A DNA stretch of 64,000 nt from Salinicola socius (GTDB lineage Bacteria; Pseudomonadota; Gammaproteobacteria; Pseudomonadales; Halomonadaceae). The translations under genes and the position numbers were made by a program. The DNA lies in NCBI RefSeq assembly GCF_001937195.1, contig NZ_MSDO01000026.1, forward strand, positions 1 through 64,000, given 5' to 3'. Positions 1 through 8,539 of this stretch are shown here, piece after piece (within the stretch, counting starts at the first letter, position 1; every line of letters starts with the position of its first letter). The notes under the pieces were generated by a model, which was not told where the DNA came from, made no database searches, and saw nothing but the letters and a program-made list of their open reading frames with translations.

Positions 1-541
1 AGACGGCATGGGTGATGAAGTCGATCGTCGTGGGGTCCGGGCGGCAGCGGTTGAGCTCGGTGAAGTAGGTGGGCACGCCGCCGCCCAGCGTCAGCTCCGG
101 CCATAACGGACGCGCTGCCGCCAGTGCCTGATCGGGCGAGGTACCCGAAGGCCAGTCGCCATCCGGCTGGTGACTCTTGAGATAGGCCGCCGGCGTCACC
201 AGCATCCCTGCCGGTACGAGCGACACGCTCTCCAGCCGCCTGGCCAGCGCGGCCAGCGACCGTCCGGGATCGCTGTCCTCGCAGACCACGTAGAGCCATA
301 TCGCCACGCGGCGTTCGCTGGCGAGGGACATCAGACCGGCCAACCGTTCGAGTGTCAGCGGATCGCGCAGATCGAGCAGCACGTCCAGATGCCGTGGCGC
401 GACGGCCTCGAGCTGCCGCGACAGGCGCTCGAGCGTCGGATCCAGATCGAAAAGACGATCCAGCCACACGCCGCATCCGATGGACGGCAGCATCAGCGAT
501 AGCGGTTCTCCGAGCCGGATCGTCCGACCGGCGACACTCAT
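1..541 (-). CDS. apnL: D-apionate lactonase family, C-terminal part (partial, runs off the left edge)
   Basis: The visible 180 codons begin with ATG at 541 and are still open at base 1. The start overlaps the stop of the upstream gene as ATGA (538-541), and GGAGG lies six bases before it. The protein resembles the barrel-like C-terminal half of ApnL, including a segment reading GGGVPTYFTELNR near residue 155. ApnL hydrolyses D-apionolactone to D-apionate. The divergent D-apiose dehydrogenase supplies exactly this substrate, which supports the call. Known family members, as I recall them, are single chains of about 600 residues, so a separate C-terminal polypeptide is unusual. The assignment rests on recalled family similarity. 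Confidence 0.62.
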   Translation of the reverse strand, partial: MSVAGRTIRLGEPLSLMLPSIGCGVWLDRLFDLDPTLERLSRQLEAVAPRHLDVLLDLRDPLTLERLAGLMSLASERRVAIWLYVVCEDSDPGRSLAALARRLESVSLVPAGMLVTPAAYLKSHQPDGDWPSGTSPDQALAAARPLWPELTLGGGVPTYFTELNRCRPDPTTIDFITHAV

Positions 542-1371
542 GGCGAGCCTCCGTCGCGATCTAGCAGCAAAACGGTGACCTGTTGCATGATCCGATCGCC
601 CGCTTTCAGCACGTAGGGCGTGGGCCAGGCCAGCGGTCGGTTGTAGATCTTGAACGACGCATCCGACCAGTTGCGCTGATCCTCCATCTCGAAGACATCA
701 CCATCGAAATCGATTCTCAACGTGACATCGTGCGTTGGAGAGAACTCAAGCCGTCGAATATCGAACAGCGGCTGGGACGGGCTGATCAGGCGAGGGAAGC
801 GATCCGCTTCGCTGCGGCCATTCGTATGGGTGACCTTCACCGGCGCGCCGACAATCCCACGCAGCGGTAGCAGCACGCTCAAGCCGCTACGCGCAGTCGG
901 GAACGAGGCGTTCGCTTCGAGCATCAGTGTGACCGTGACCTGACGCACGCTGGCCGCGACTCTCAGCTGGCCGTGAAGACAGGGTTCGGCGCCCTTCCCC
1001 GATGGCAGATGAAACGTCTGCGTCAGCGTGGCGTCGTCCTCGGAAAACGCGATCCAGTCGTCATCGACGATCGGCGCGAAAGTCCCCCACTGCGGATCGC
1101 GAAGAACGGCGGCGATACCGCGAACGATCTCGATATCACCGTATCGCAGCCAACGCAGCGCCCCCGCCTGCCAGCTGAACGACAGCGGGCCCAGCCCGAT
1201 ATCACGCAGATCGGGATCGGCGCTGGACGTGCCGTAACGAGCGATGGCCAGAGAGTCGCCTGCTATCGGGATATCATTCTCTGCCACGCCTTGGTCTCCC
1301 TGATCGACGATCGTCATGCGGTGATTGACCCGCCTGTCTTCGATGATGGCGGGTTTGACAGGGGATGCCAT
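538..1371 (-). CDS. apnL: D-apionate lactonase family, N-terminal part
   Basis: This 277-residue protein resembles the N-terminal domain of ApnL, with segments such as GPLSFSWQAGALRWLRYGD (residues 59-77) and a WGTFAP motif near residue 95. It ends by a 4-bp ATGA overlap with the gene for the C-terminal part, so the two halves are probably translated together. ATG 1371 has AAAGG about five bases upstream. An internal ATG at 1317 lacks a good ribosome site. The gene is divergent from the D-apiose dehydrogenase gene, and the 120-bp gap between them should hold both promoters. The split lies at a domain boundary and may be real or the result of a frameshift. Confidence 0.65.
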   Translation of the reverse strand: MASPVKPAIIEDRRVNHRMTIVDQGDQGVAENDIPIAGDSLAIARYGTSSADPDLRDIGLGPLSFSWQAGALRWLRYGDIEIVRGIAAVLRDPQWGTFAPIVDDDWIAFSEDDATLTQTFHLPSGKGAEPCLHGQLRVAASVRQVTVTLMLEANASFPTARSGLSVLLPLRGIVGAPVKVTHTNGRSEADRFPRLISPSQPLFDIRRLEFSPTHDVTLRIDFDGDVFEMEDQRNWSDASFKIYNRPLAWPTPYVLKAGDRIMQQVTVLLLDRDGGSP

Positions 1372-1491
1372 TCGACCTTTGGTATGATGACATGATCTCC
1401 ATGCCCCGATTTAATGCCATTACGCTGTCCACTCCGGGAAAGCCAGACCGGGAGAGGACCATCGGAAGCAGTGATTGCAGGAGTGACCTGG

Positions 1492-2556
1492 ATGGCCGGA
1501 GAACGAATCGTAAAGGGCGCGCTGATCGGCTGCGGCTTTTTCGCCGAGAATCAGATGCGGGCATGGCAGGAGCTGGAAGGCGTTAGCATCGTGGCCCTGT
1601 GCGACCGCGATCCACGGCGGCTGGCACATTTTCAGGCATTGTTCGGTATCGAAGATACGTTCACCGACGCCGAGACGATGTTCGCGGCGCTCACCGGCTC
1701 CGGTAATCGAGGCCTGGATTTCGTCGATATCGCGACGACCACGCAGGCCCACGCGGCGCTGGTGCCGCTGGCGGCACGCCACGGCGTCGACATCATCTGC
1801 CAGAAGCCGTTTGCCGGTTCGCTGGCAATGGCCCGCCGACTGATCGTCCAGTGCGCAGAGAACGGCGTGAGTCTCAGCATCCACGAGAACTTCCGCTGGC
1901 AACGGGCGGTGCGCCAGACGATCGAGGTGTTGCGGGCCGGACGGATCGGCCGGCCCTTCTTCGGCCGGATCAGCTATCGCAGCGGCTTCGACGTCTACAA
2001 GGCGCAACCCTATCTGGCTCGCGTCGAGCGCTTCATCATCGAGGATCTGGGCATTCACGTGCTGGATATCGCCCGCGCCCTGTTCGGCGAGGTAGAGCGG
2101 CTCAGCTGCGAGACCGCGCGGGTCAATCCTGGGATCAACGGCGAGGACGTCGCCACCCTGATGCTGCATCACGACGACGGCGTGACCGCCGTGGTGGACT
2201 GCAGTTACGCCACCCGGCTGGCCGACGACCCGTTTCCCCAGAGCCTGATCGAGATCGACGGTGACAACGGCTCGCTGCGCCTGCGTCAGGATTTCGAGCT
2301 GGAGATCCATGGCGCCGAGGGCGGTTGCGACAGGCGCGATGTTCGTCCCGAGCCTCCAGCCTGGAGTGAAGCTCCGTGGTGGCCGATTCAGGAGAGCGTG
2401 CTCGCCTTCCAGGCCGACTGGCTCAAGGCACGTCGTCATGGTCGTGCGGTCGAGACCCATGGCGAGGACAACTTCAACACGCTGGCGCTGGTCGAAGCCG
2501 CCTATCGCGCGGCGGCGGCGCATCAGAGCGTCGTTCCGGCGCGCTGGAGTCGATGA
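1492..2556 (+). CDS. apsD: D-apiose dehydrogenase, Gfo/Idh/MocA family
   Basis: Predicted NAD-dependent oxidation of D-apiose to D-apionolactone in the cytoplasm. The 354-residue product starts with a Rossmann motif (GALIGCGFFAENQ, about residues 8-20) and carries the family's CQKPFA lysine-proline motif near residue 105 and the ENFRW segment near 127. I chose ATG 1492 because AGGAG (1479-1483) precedes it by eight bases and because the 26 upstream codons do not look conserved. The divergent lactonase genes catalyse the next step, which makes D-apiose more likely than another sugar or inositol. Gfo/Idh/MocA substrates are hard to predict from sequence alone, so the specificity depends on context. 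Confidence 0.7.
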   Translation: MAGERIVKGALIGCGFFAENQMRAWQELEGVSIVALCDRDPRRLAHFQALFGIEDTFTDAETMFAALTGSGNRGLDFVDIATTTQAHAALVPLAARHGVDIICQKPFAGSLAMARRLIVQCAENGVSLSIHENFRWQRAVRQTIEVLRAGRIGRPFFGRISYRSGFDVYKAQPYLARVERFIIEDLGIHVLDIARALFGEVERLSCETARVNPGINGEDVATLMLHHDDGVTAVVDCSYATRLADDPFPQSLIEIDGDNGSLRLRQDFELEIHGAEGGCDRRDVRPEPPAWSEAPWWPIQESVLAFQADWLKARRHGRAVETHGEDNFNTLALVEAAYRAAAAHQSVVPARWSR

Positions 2557-2658
2557 GCGTCAGCCACGATGACTGTTTTCCCGTTGGCCGAAACGGCTAT
2601 GCTAGGGTGCGTATCGACAGGACGGTGCGCGAAGCCGTCGCCATTACACAGGAACGCC

Positions 2659-3399
2659 ATGAATGACATCGCCGCGGGACCGATTCGTCGACGCAAGCTA
2701 TCGGATGAAGTCCTGGAACGCCTGCTGGCGTTGATTCGCACTCAGAAGCTGCAACCCGGCGACCAGCTGCCCCCGGAGCGCGAGCTGATGACGCTCTACG
2801 GCGTGGGCCGACCGGCGATTCGCGAAGCCATGCAGCAACTGGCGTCGATGGGCCGGATCACCATCAACCATGGCGAACGCGCTCGGGTCAGCGAAGTCAC
2901 CGTCGACGCCATGATTTCCCAGTTCGATACCACCGCCCGCTTTCTGCTCGACGACGATGCCGAGAACATCGACCATCTCAAGCAGGCCCGGGTGTTCTTC
3001 GAAGCCGGCATGGTGCGCATGGCCGCGACACGGGCGACAGTCGAGGATATCGCCACATTGCGTCGGTTGATCGACGAGATGCAGCAGAGCCGACACGGCG
3101 ATGCCTTCATCGAGCGCGACATGGAATTTCACAGCACCATCGCCGACATGACCGGCAATCCGATCTTTTCGGCGACCGCCCGCGCCATGCTGCACTGGCT
3201 GAAGGACTATCATCTCGGCATCGTCAGTTTTCGCGGGGCGGAAGATGTCTCCCTTCGCGAACACCACCAGATCGTCGATTGCCTGGCCGACAACGATCCC
3301 GATGCGGCGGAACAGGCGATGCGAGATCACCTCACCCGAGCCAGCGAGCTCTATCGTCAGCGCGCGGCATCCCTCGAGGAGGAGGACAGTCGTGACTGA
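2659..3399 (+). CDS. FadR-subfamily GntR transcriptional regulator
   Basis: A 246-residue regulator with an N-terminal winged helix (residues about 10-75, with the typical PPERELMTLYGVGRPAIREA segment) and a C-terminal all-helical FCD ligand domain containing the metal-binding pattern D..FH...A near residues 155-165. ATG 2659 has a GGAA ribosome site (CAGGAACGCC). It lies about 100 bp after the D-apiose dehydrogenase gene on the same strand, so it is probably the local regulator of apiose use. The effector is unknown; a sugar acid or lactone would fit the FCD family. The last 43 bp overlap the convergent trpI gene. Confidence 0.75.
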   Translation: MNDIAAGPIRRRKLSDEVLERLLALIRTQKLQPGDQLPPERELMTLYGVGRPAIREAMQQLASMGRITINHGERARVSEVTVDAMISQFDTTARFLLDDDAENIDHLKQARVFFEAGMVRMAATRATVEDIATLRRLIDEMQQSRHGDAFIERDMEFHSTIADMTGNPIFSATARAMLHWLKDYHLGIVSFRGAEDVSLREHHQIVDCLADNDPDAAEQAMRDHLTRASELYRQRAASLEEEDSRD

Positions 3400-4334
3400 C
3401 TCGACCGTTCGCGCCTCATCATCGAGTCGTTCTCCATCGCGGTAAGGGACAGCTCGCGACGCAACCATTCGGCAAGCCGTTCGCCGCGGCGCGTATCGAC
3501 GCCGGGGGCCAGCCACAGTCCCAGCGAGGCGTCGGTCTCGATCACCGGCCACGGCGCCAGCAGCCGCCCCTGACGTAGCTCGCCCGCCACCAGCAGCTGC
3601 GGGGCAATGGCAACGCCCAGCCCCGCCAGCGCGGCCTCCAGCAGATAGTAGAGATGTTCGAAGCTGCGGCCCCTGGCGCGCGCCTCGGACAGCGTCGCAT
3701 CGTCGACGCCCATGGCAGCCGCCCATTCGGGCCAGGCTTGCGGCCGCGACGCCGTGTCCAGCAGCGTGAGCCGTTCAAGTGTCGCCCTGGCCGAGGCCTT
3801 CGACGCCGTCGTCCAGATCTCCGGCGTCGCCACGGCAACGATTCGCTCCGGCATCAGCGGGATCACCGCCATGTCGTCAGGCCACGGTGGCGCCGCAAAG
3901 CGCAGCGTGGCATCGATATCCTCGCGGCGCGGGTCGAGCTCGTTCTCGCTGGAAACGACGCGCAGTCGCAGCTCGGGCAGCTCGGCGTTGAGCCGGTCGA
4001 GCCGCGGGATCAGCCAGCGTGCCAGCAGACTTCCCGGGCAGGCCAGGGCGAACGGCGCCTCGTCGAGGCGCCGCGCAAGCGCCGCACACCCCTCGCTCAA
4101 GCGTGAGAAAGCATCACCCACCGCGGGATACAGCGATCTGCCGTGGGCGGTCAACACCAGCCCGCGACCGGCCTTGACGAACAGCGCGATCCCGAAATGG
4201 TGCTCCAGCGTCCGCAGCTGGCGGCTGACTGCGCCATGGGTGACATGCAATTCCCGAGCAGCTTCGCCGACGCTGCCCAGACGGGCCGTGGCCTCGAACG
4301 CGCGCAGCGCATTGAGCGAGGGTAGCGTCGTCAT
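3357..4334 (-). CDS. trpI: LysR-type activator of trpBA (TrpI)
   Basis: A 325-residue LysR-type regulator of the GcvA/TrpI/AmpR group, with a helix-turn-helix in residues 3-62 (LNALRAFEATARLGSVGEAA, then VTHGAVSRQLRTLE) and a periplasmic-binding-protein-like effector domain. The start at 4334 has GGAGAA eight bases upstream. It is divergent from trpB exactly as trpI is in Pseudomonas, where the protein activates trpBA in response to indoleglycerol phosphate. That function is inferred here from the arrangement. The C-terminal tail (SMMRRERSSQSRLSSSSRD) is low-complexity and runs into the end of the neighbouring GntR gene. Confidence 0.85.
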   Translation of the reverse strand: MTTLPSLNALRAFEATARLGSVGEAARELHVTHGAVSRQLRTLEHHFGIALFVKAGRGLVLTAHGRSLYPAVGDAFSRLSEGCAALARRLDEAPFALACPGSLLARWLIPRLDRLNAELPELRLRVVSSENELDPRREDIDATLRFAAPPWPDDMAVIPLMPERIVAVATPEIWTTASKASARATLERLTLLDTASRPQAWPEWAAAMGVDDATLSEARARGRSFEHLYYLLEAALAGLGVAIAPQLLVAGELRQGRLLAPWPVIETDASLGLWLAPGVDTRRGERLAEWLRRELSLTAMENDSMMRRERSSQSRLSSSSRDAAR

Positions 4335-4360
4335 GTCTTCTCCGCCAATCGGTGATTTTT

Positions 4361-4378
4361 TCTCACATGAAGACGAGA
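4361..4378. promoter_or_regulatory. Candidate TrpI operator in the trpI-trpB gap
   Basis: The 115-bp gap contains the dyad TCTC-N10-GAGA (4361-4378), which has the partial symmetry and spacing typical of LysR-type binding sites. It lies about 72 bp before trpB and 27 bp before trpI, a suitable position for activating one and repressing the other. No experimental match is claimed. Confidence 0.4.
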
Positions 4379-4449
4379 GTTTATCGATTTTTTCCGACGC
4401 GCGACCAGCCTAATCTGAATCCATTGAATCGGCCGACCGGATCTGACTG

Positions 4450-5700
4450 ATGAACTCGATGATGACTGACCTTCCCGACCCGCATGGTTTCTTTGGTGGC
4501 AGCTCGAATCGCGGCCATGGCGACCCGCAAAGACTGGGCTATGGCGGGCGCTACGTCGCGGAAACGCTGATGCCGCTGATTGGCGAGATCGAAACCGCCT
4601 ACGACGAAGCACGCGCCGATCCCGTCTTCCGGGCGCGGTTGCAGGAGCTGCAGCGCGATTACGTCGGCCGCGCCACGCCGCTCTATTTCGCCGAGCGTCT
4701 GACCGAGCACTTCGGCGGCGCGCGGATCTATCTGAAGCGCGAGGATCTCAATCACACCGGCGCGCACAAGATCAACAACGCCCTGGGCCAGGCACTGCTG
4801 GCACAACGCATGGGCCGCCAACGGCTGATCGCCGAAACCGGGGCCGGCATGCACGGGGTTGCCGTCGCCACGGTCGCCGCCCGGCTTGGCCTGCCCTGCG
4901 TGATCTACATGGGCGCGACCGATATCCAGCGCCAGCAGCCCAATGTCCAGCGCATGCACCTGCTCGGTGCCGAGATCGTACCCGTCCACAGCGGCACGGC
5001 GACGCTCAAGGACGCCATGAACGAGGCGCTGCGCGACTGGGTCGCCAATGTCGACGACACTTTCTACATCATCGGCACCGTGGCCGGACCGGCGCCCTAT
5101 CCGCGCATGGTGCGGGACTTCCAGTCGGTGATCGGCGTCGAGACACGCGAGCAACTGTTGGCGACACAGGGCCGTCTGCCGGACACGCTGGTCGCCTGTG
5201 TCGGTGGCGGCTCCAACGCCATGGGACTGTTCCACGCCTTTCTCGACGACGACGTCGCCATGGTCGGCGTCGAGGCGGCCGGGGAAGGGCTCGAGAGTGG
5301 CCGCCATGCCGCCAGCATCAACGGTGGCACTCCCGGCATCCTGCACGGCAATCGAACCTATCTGCTGCAGGACGACGACGGCCAGATCCGTGATGCGCAC
5401 TCGATTTCCGCCGGGCTCGACTATCCCGGTGTCGGCCCCGAGCACGCCCATCTTCACGACAGCGGCCGGGCGAGCTACGTCGCGGTTACCGACGACGAAG
5501 CGCTGGAGGCCGTCGCGCTCTGCTGCCGGCGGGAGGGCATTCTGCCGGCGCTGGAGTCGGCGCATGCGCTCTATCATGCGGGACAATTGGCGGCGGCGCA
5601 GGGGCCGGACCAGGTCATCGTGGTCTGCCTGAGCGGTCGCGGCGACAAGGACATGGACACCATCACCCGCCAGTTGATGCCCGAGGAGGCCGAATCATGA
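4450..5700 (+). CDS. trpB: Tryptophan synthase beta chain
   Basis: Converts indole and L-serine to L-tryptophan using pyridoxal phosphate, as half of the alpha2-beta2 complex. The 416-residue sequence has the standard length and the [14 protein letters not shown] motif, whose lysine (about residue 107) forms the internal aldimine. It also has the phosphate-binding GGGSNAMG loop and a C-terminal LSGRGDKD motif. It overlaps trpA by 4 bp (ATGA at 5697). The ribosome site before ATG 4450 is weak, and ATG 4459 or 4462 are alternatives. Expression is probably activated by the divergent TrpI. Confidence 0.97.
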   Translation: MNSMMTDLPDPHGFFGGSSNRGHGDPQRLGYGGRYVAETLMPLIGEIETAYDEARADPVFRARLQELQRDYVGRATPLYFAERLTEHFGGARIYLKREDLNHTGAHKINNALGQALLAQRMGRQRLIAETGAGMHGVAVATVAARLGLPCVIYMGATDIQRQQPNVQRMHLLGAEIVPVHSGTATLKDAMNEALRDWVANVDDTFYIIGTVAGPAPYPRMVRDFQSVIGVETREQLLATQGRLPDTLVACVGGGSNAMGLFHAFLDDDVAMVGVEAAGEGLESGRHAASINGGTPGILHGNRTYLLQDDDGQIRDAHSISAGLDYPGVGPEHAHLHDSGRASYVAVTDDEALEAVALCCRREGILPALESAHALYHAGQLAAAQGPDQVIVVCLSGRGDKDMDTITRQLMPEEAES

Positions 5701-6602
5701 GCGTTTCGTCTTTGAATACGGATGTCTTGGATACGGATGTCTTGAGTACGGAGGTCCTGAATATGAGTAACTCGAATACCGAGGCCTTGATCGTCGACTC
5801 GCGCCTGACGCGTCGTTTCGCGGCACTGCGGGTCGAGAACCGCGCCGCGCTGGTGACCTATGTCATGGCCGGCGACCCCGATCCCGAGACCAGCCGTGAG
5901 CTGCTCGAACGCTTGCCGGCCGCGGGCGCCGATATCATCGAGCTCGGCATGCCGTTCAGCGATCCGATGGCCGATGGCGTGGCGATCCAGCGGGCCGGCC
6001 AGAGAGCCCTGGCGAACGGCCAGAGCCTGGCTCGCACACTGGAGATGGCGCGGGATTTCAGAAAACGCGACGATGAGACCCCGATCGTGCTGATGGGCTA
6101 TCTCAATCCGATTCAGCGCTTCGGTGAAGATCGTTTTCTACAGGCGGCAGCCGATGCTGGCGTCGATGGTCTGATTCTGGTCGATCTTCCGCCGGAACAT
6201 GGCGCCTCGCTGACAGCGAAAGCGCGCGACCTGGGGCTTGCGCGGATTCCGCTGGTAGCGCCGACCACGCCGCCGGAACGGCTGTCGGCGCTGCTCGCCC
6301 AGGGCGATGGCTTCGTCTATCGCATCGCCTTCAATGGCGTCACCGGCAGCCGACGACCCGATATCGCGGATTCGCTGGGCGAATCCCTCATCGAGCTCAA
6401 ACGACGCTCGCCCCTGCCGGTCGCCGTCGGCTTTGGCGTGCGCGATGGCGAGACGGCCGCCGCCGTTGCCCGGATTGCCGATGCCGTCGTCGTCGGCAGC
6501 GCGCTGGTCGAGCGGCTCGCCGAGTCAGGGTTGGAAGGCGCGCTGGGATTGACGCGGGAACTGGCCGAGTCGATTGATGGGGCGCGGAGAGGAGAATCGT
6601 GA
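5697..6602 (+). CDS. trpA: Tryptophan synthase alpha chain with repeat-expanded N-terminus
   Basis: Cleaves indole-3-glycerol phosphate and passes indole to TrpB. The barrel shows [13 protein letters not shown], carrying the catalytic Glu and Asp, and the phosphate-binding GFGVRDGE loop. From ATG 5697 it is 301 residues, about 30 more than usual. The extra N-terminus is made of in-frame 15-bp repeats coding for LNTDV-like pentapeptides. Two starts look usable: 5697 (GAGGAGG seven bases upstream, overlapping trpB) and 5763 (GGAGG eight bases upstream, giving 279 residues, close to the family norm). The second ribosome site lies inside a repeat unit. Confidence 0.95.
   Translation: MSVSSLNTDVLDTDVLSTEVLNMSNSNTEALIVDSRLTRRFAALRVENRAALVTYVMAGDPDPETSRELLERLPAAGADIIELGMPFSDPMADGVAIQRAGQRALANGQSLARTLEMARDFRKRDDETPIVLMGYLNPIQRFGEDRFLQAAADAGVDGLILVDLPPEHGASLTAKARDLGLARIPLVAPTTPPERLSALLAQGDGFVYRIAFNGVTGSRRPDIADSLGESLIELKRRSPLPVAVGFGVRDGETAAAVARIADAVVVGSALVERLAESGLEGALGLTRELAESIDGARRGES
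5712..5801 (+). repeat. 15-bp degenerate tandem repeat at the trpA start
   Basis: Units begin at 5712, 5727, 5742, 5757, 5772 and 5787. The first is TTGAATACGGATGTC, and later units drift. The period is a multiple of three, so the trpA frame is kept. The third unit supplies the GGAGG that could serve an internal start at 5763. Confidence 0.85.
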
Positions 6603-6620
6603 GCGCGCCAGATCGTTCGA

Positions 6621-6646
6621 TTTTGCGCACGTATCCGTGCGCAAAA
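6621..6646 (+). terminator. Terminator hairpin after trpBA
   Basis: A perfect 11-bp inverted repeat, TTTTGCGCACG / CGTGCGCAAAA, with a four-base loop (TATC), 19 bp after the trpA stop. The T/A-rich outer ends make it a plausible intrinsic terminator. A symmetrical protein site is less likely. Confidence 0.65.
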
Positions 6647-6732
6647 ACGCGCTTTTGTTCGATTATATAGTCGATAAACTGTCTCCATTGCGCCGTCGCT
6701 GTCGCTCGGCGCCCAAAACCAGGAGACAGGCC

Positions 6733-7446
6733 ATGTTGACGATTCGACGCGGTAACGAGCGCGGTTATGCCGATCACGGCTGGCTCAAGAGCTATCACTC
6801 GTTCTCGTTCGCCGGCTATCACGATCCGAAGCACGTCCACTTCAGCGCGCTGCGGGTGATCAACGAGGACCGCGTGGCGCCCGGGCAGGGCTTCGGCCAG
6901 CACGGCCACCAGGACATGGAGATTTTCTCCTACGTGCTGAGCGGCGAACTGGGTCACCGGGATACGCTGGGCAACGGTTCATCGATCGGTCCGGGACGCG
7001 TACAGATCATGACCACCGGCAGTGGCGTCGAGCACAGCGAGTTCAATCACTCCGCCAGCGAACCGGTGCATTTTCTGCAGATATGGCTGTTTCCGCGGGA
7101 GCGCGGGCTGACGCCGAACTACGCCGAGAAGGACTTCGACGAAGCCGACAAGCGCGGCCAGCTGCGTCTGATTCTGTCACCGGACGGCCGTGACGGTTCG
7201 CTGACCCTACAGCAGGACGCCTTCATCTACGCCTCGCTCCTCGATGGCGAGGAGCGTGCCGAACTGACCCTGGCGGGCGATCGCCAGAGTTACGTGCATG
7301 TGGTCAGGGGCAGTATCACGGTCAATGGCCAGGCGCTTGAAGGCGGCGATGCGCTGATGCTCGTGGATGAACCGGGCGTGACGCTGGAACAGGGGGAGGA
7401 TGCCGAGGTGCTGGTATTCGATCTGCCCGGCGTGAACCCGCGCTGA
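6733..7446 (+). CDS. Pirin family protein (YhaK-like bicupin)
   Basis: A 237-residue cupin protein of the pirin family. The N-terminal cupin has the metal-ligand pattern FGQHGHQDMEIFSYVLSGEL (residues about 54-73) and a later GSGVEHSEFN histidine. Family members bind a metal, and some (YhiW/YhaK type) act as quercetin dioxygenases or redox sensors. The physiological role here is unknown. ATG 6733 follows CAGGAGACAGGCC, a good ribosome site. It stands alone between two terminators. Confidence 0.9.
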   Translation: MLTIRRGNERGYADHGWLKSYHSFSFAGYHDPKHVHFSALRVINEDRVAPGQGFGQHGHQDMEIFSYVLSGELGHRDTLGNGSSIGPGRVQIMTTGSGVEHSEFNHSASEPVHFLQIWLFPRERGLTPNYAEKDFDEADKRGQLRLILSPDGRDGSLTLQQDAFIYASLLDGEERAELTLAGDRQSYVHVVRGSITVNGQALEGGDALMLVDEPGVTLEQGEDAEVLVFDLPGVNPR

Positions 7447-7543
7447 GCGTCGAGGCCGTGAGCTCCAGCGATCGTGAGTTCTGGGAGGCCGTCAGCCTCG
7501 AGAGTCAGTTTCGGGAGATAGCTGGCTGCGAGCGATAGTACTG

Positions 7544-7571
7544 ACCGGCGACGGAGACGTTGCCGGTTTTT
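7544..7571 (+). terminator. Intrinsic terminator after the pirin gene
   Basis: A 10-bp stem (ACCGGCGACG / CGTTGCCGGT, with one G-T pair) closes a GAGA tetraloop (7554-7557) and is followed by TTTTT. It sits about 100 bp after the pirin stop. No gene was seen in the rest of 7447-7588. Confidence 0.8.
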
Positions 7572-7588
7572 ATCGTCGGGTATCAGCG

Positions 7589-7945
7589 TTACAAATGCTT
7601 GAGCAAACTCTGCAATCGCTCCAGATCGCGGGAGTCTCCCACCAGCCGCAGCTGCCCCTTGAACAGCCCTTCGCGAAAGGCGCGCTGGGAAGGTTTGCGT
7701 AGAAAGCGCGTGGCGCTGTCGGCATCGCGGAAGCGCAGTTCCAGCGCCAGATCCACCGGCAGGCCGACATCGCTCTGGATCGTCTGCGGCGTCATGCGAT
7801 AGTGCCGGGCGATCGACAGATCTTCGGTCGCAACGCCCCAATCGAATCGCTGCAGCTTTTCCAGGGTGTCGCGAAACGCCGTCTTGCGAGCCCGTGCTCG
7901 TTTGAGCATCACGCCCAGCCACCAGAGCATCAACTTGAGCTTCAT
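7589..7945 (-). CDS. Conserved small protein, SCP2-like
   Basis: A 118-residue soluble protein with a hydrophobic start (MKLKLMLWWLGVMLKRAR). Its C-terminal half resembles the tail of SCP2-like lipid-binding domains: a strand pair containing ALELRFRDADSATRFL, then GLFKGQLRLVGDSRDLERL. ATG 7945 with GAGG five bases upstream is preferred over an upstream TTG at 7993. It follows hupB on the same strand after about 150 bp. Its function is unknown, and the SCP2 relation is a fold-level guess. Confidence 0.55.
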   Translation of the reverse strand: MKLKLMLWWLGVMLKRARARKTAFRDTLEKLQRFDWGVATEDLSIARHYRMTPQTIQSDVGLPVDLALELRFRDADSATRFLRKPSQRAFREGLFKGQLRLVGDSRDLERLQSLLKHL

Positions 7946-8060
7946 GCCACCTCGCACGAACCGATCATCAGGATAGGAATATCGCTTGGTCAAGAATGCC
8001 GACCCACCCGCCTCTGGGGGGATCGGCTATCGCTTCGCCCATTGGCGGATGAGCGACTCA

Positions 8061-8107
8061 GGAACCCGGAACCCGAATTGACTTGCTGACCGAATTTACT
8101 TGCTGAC
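8061..8107. repeat. Short tandem duplications at the hupB stop codon
   Basis: A 17-bp unit, CGAATTGACTTGCTGAC (8074-8090), is repeated with one change at 8091-8107, where it contains the hupB stop codon. Next to it is a 7-bp duplication, GGAACCC (8061-8074). Confidence 0.8.
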
Positions 8108-8371
8108 GGCGTCCTTGAGAGCCTTGCCGGGCTTGAACGCCACGGTCTTGCTGGCGGGGATGTCCAACGGCTTGCCAGTCTGCGGGTTTTTGCCCGTCCG
8201 TGCGGCGCGCTCGCGAACCGTGAATGAACCGAAACCGATCAAAGTGACATCGCTACCCTTGGAAACCGTACCGGTGATCTCGTCGAGAATGACGTTCAGC
8301 ACCTGACTGGCCTTGTCCTTCGAAAGATCAGCACGCTCGGCAATCGCCGCAGCGAGTTCTGGCTTACGCAT
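8096..8371 (-). CDS. hupB: DNA-binding protein HU
   Basis: A 91-residue histone-like protein that bends DNA non-specifically as a dimer in the nucleoid. The DNA-binding arm signature GFGSFTVRERAARTGKNPQTG spans residues about 46-66. The C-terminal FKPGKALKDAVSK is typical. AGGAGGG is seven bases before ATG 8371. The pairing with the rubredoxin reductase gene matches the Pseudomonas order. The last codons have been copied once in tandem downstream of the stop. Confidence 0.95.
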   Translation of the reverse strand: MRKPELAAAIAERADLSKDKASQVLNVILDEITGTVSKGSDVTLIGFGSFTVRERAARTGKNPQTGKPLDIPASKTVAFKPGKALKDAVSK

Positions 8372-8539
8372 AGAGCCCTCCTAATTTGGCAATGGCGTCA
8401 CCTGACACGCCTCGCATCTGAAACGAGTTGTTGTTCTCGATGAGGGCGACGCCCTCCGATCGCATAATAGGCCGCTTGGGGCGCGGTTTGTCCAGCATCA
8501 GGTGACGATTCGTGGCTTACGCATTTGCAGCCACCGAGG

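Noticed and set aside
1376-1396. FadR-type operator (TTTGGTATGATGACATG) between the apiose genes
   Set aside because: The position is attractive, but symmetry is poor and there is only one site, so I do not list it as a feature.
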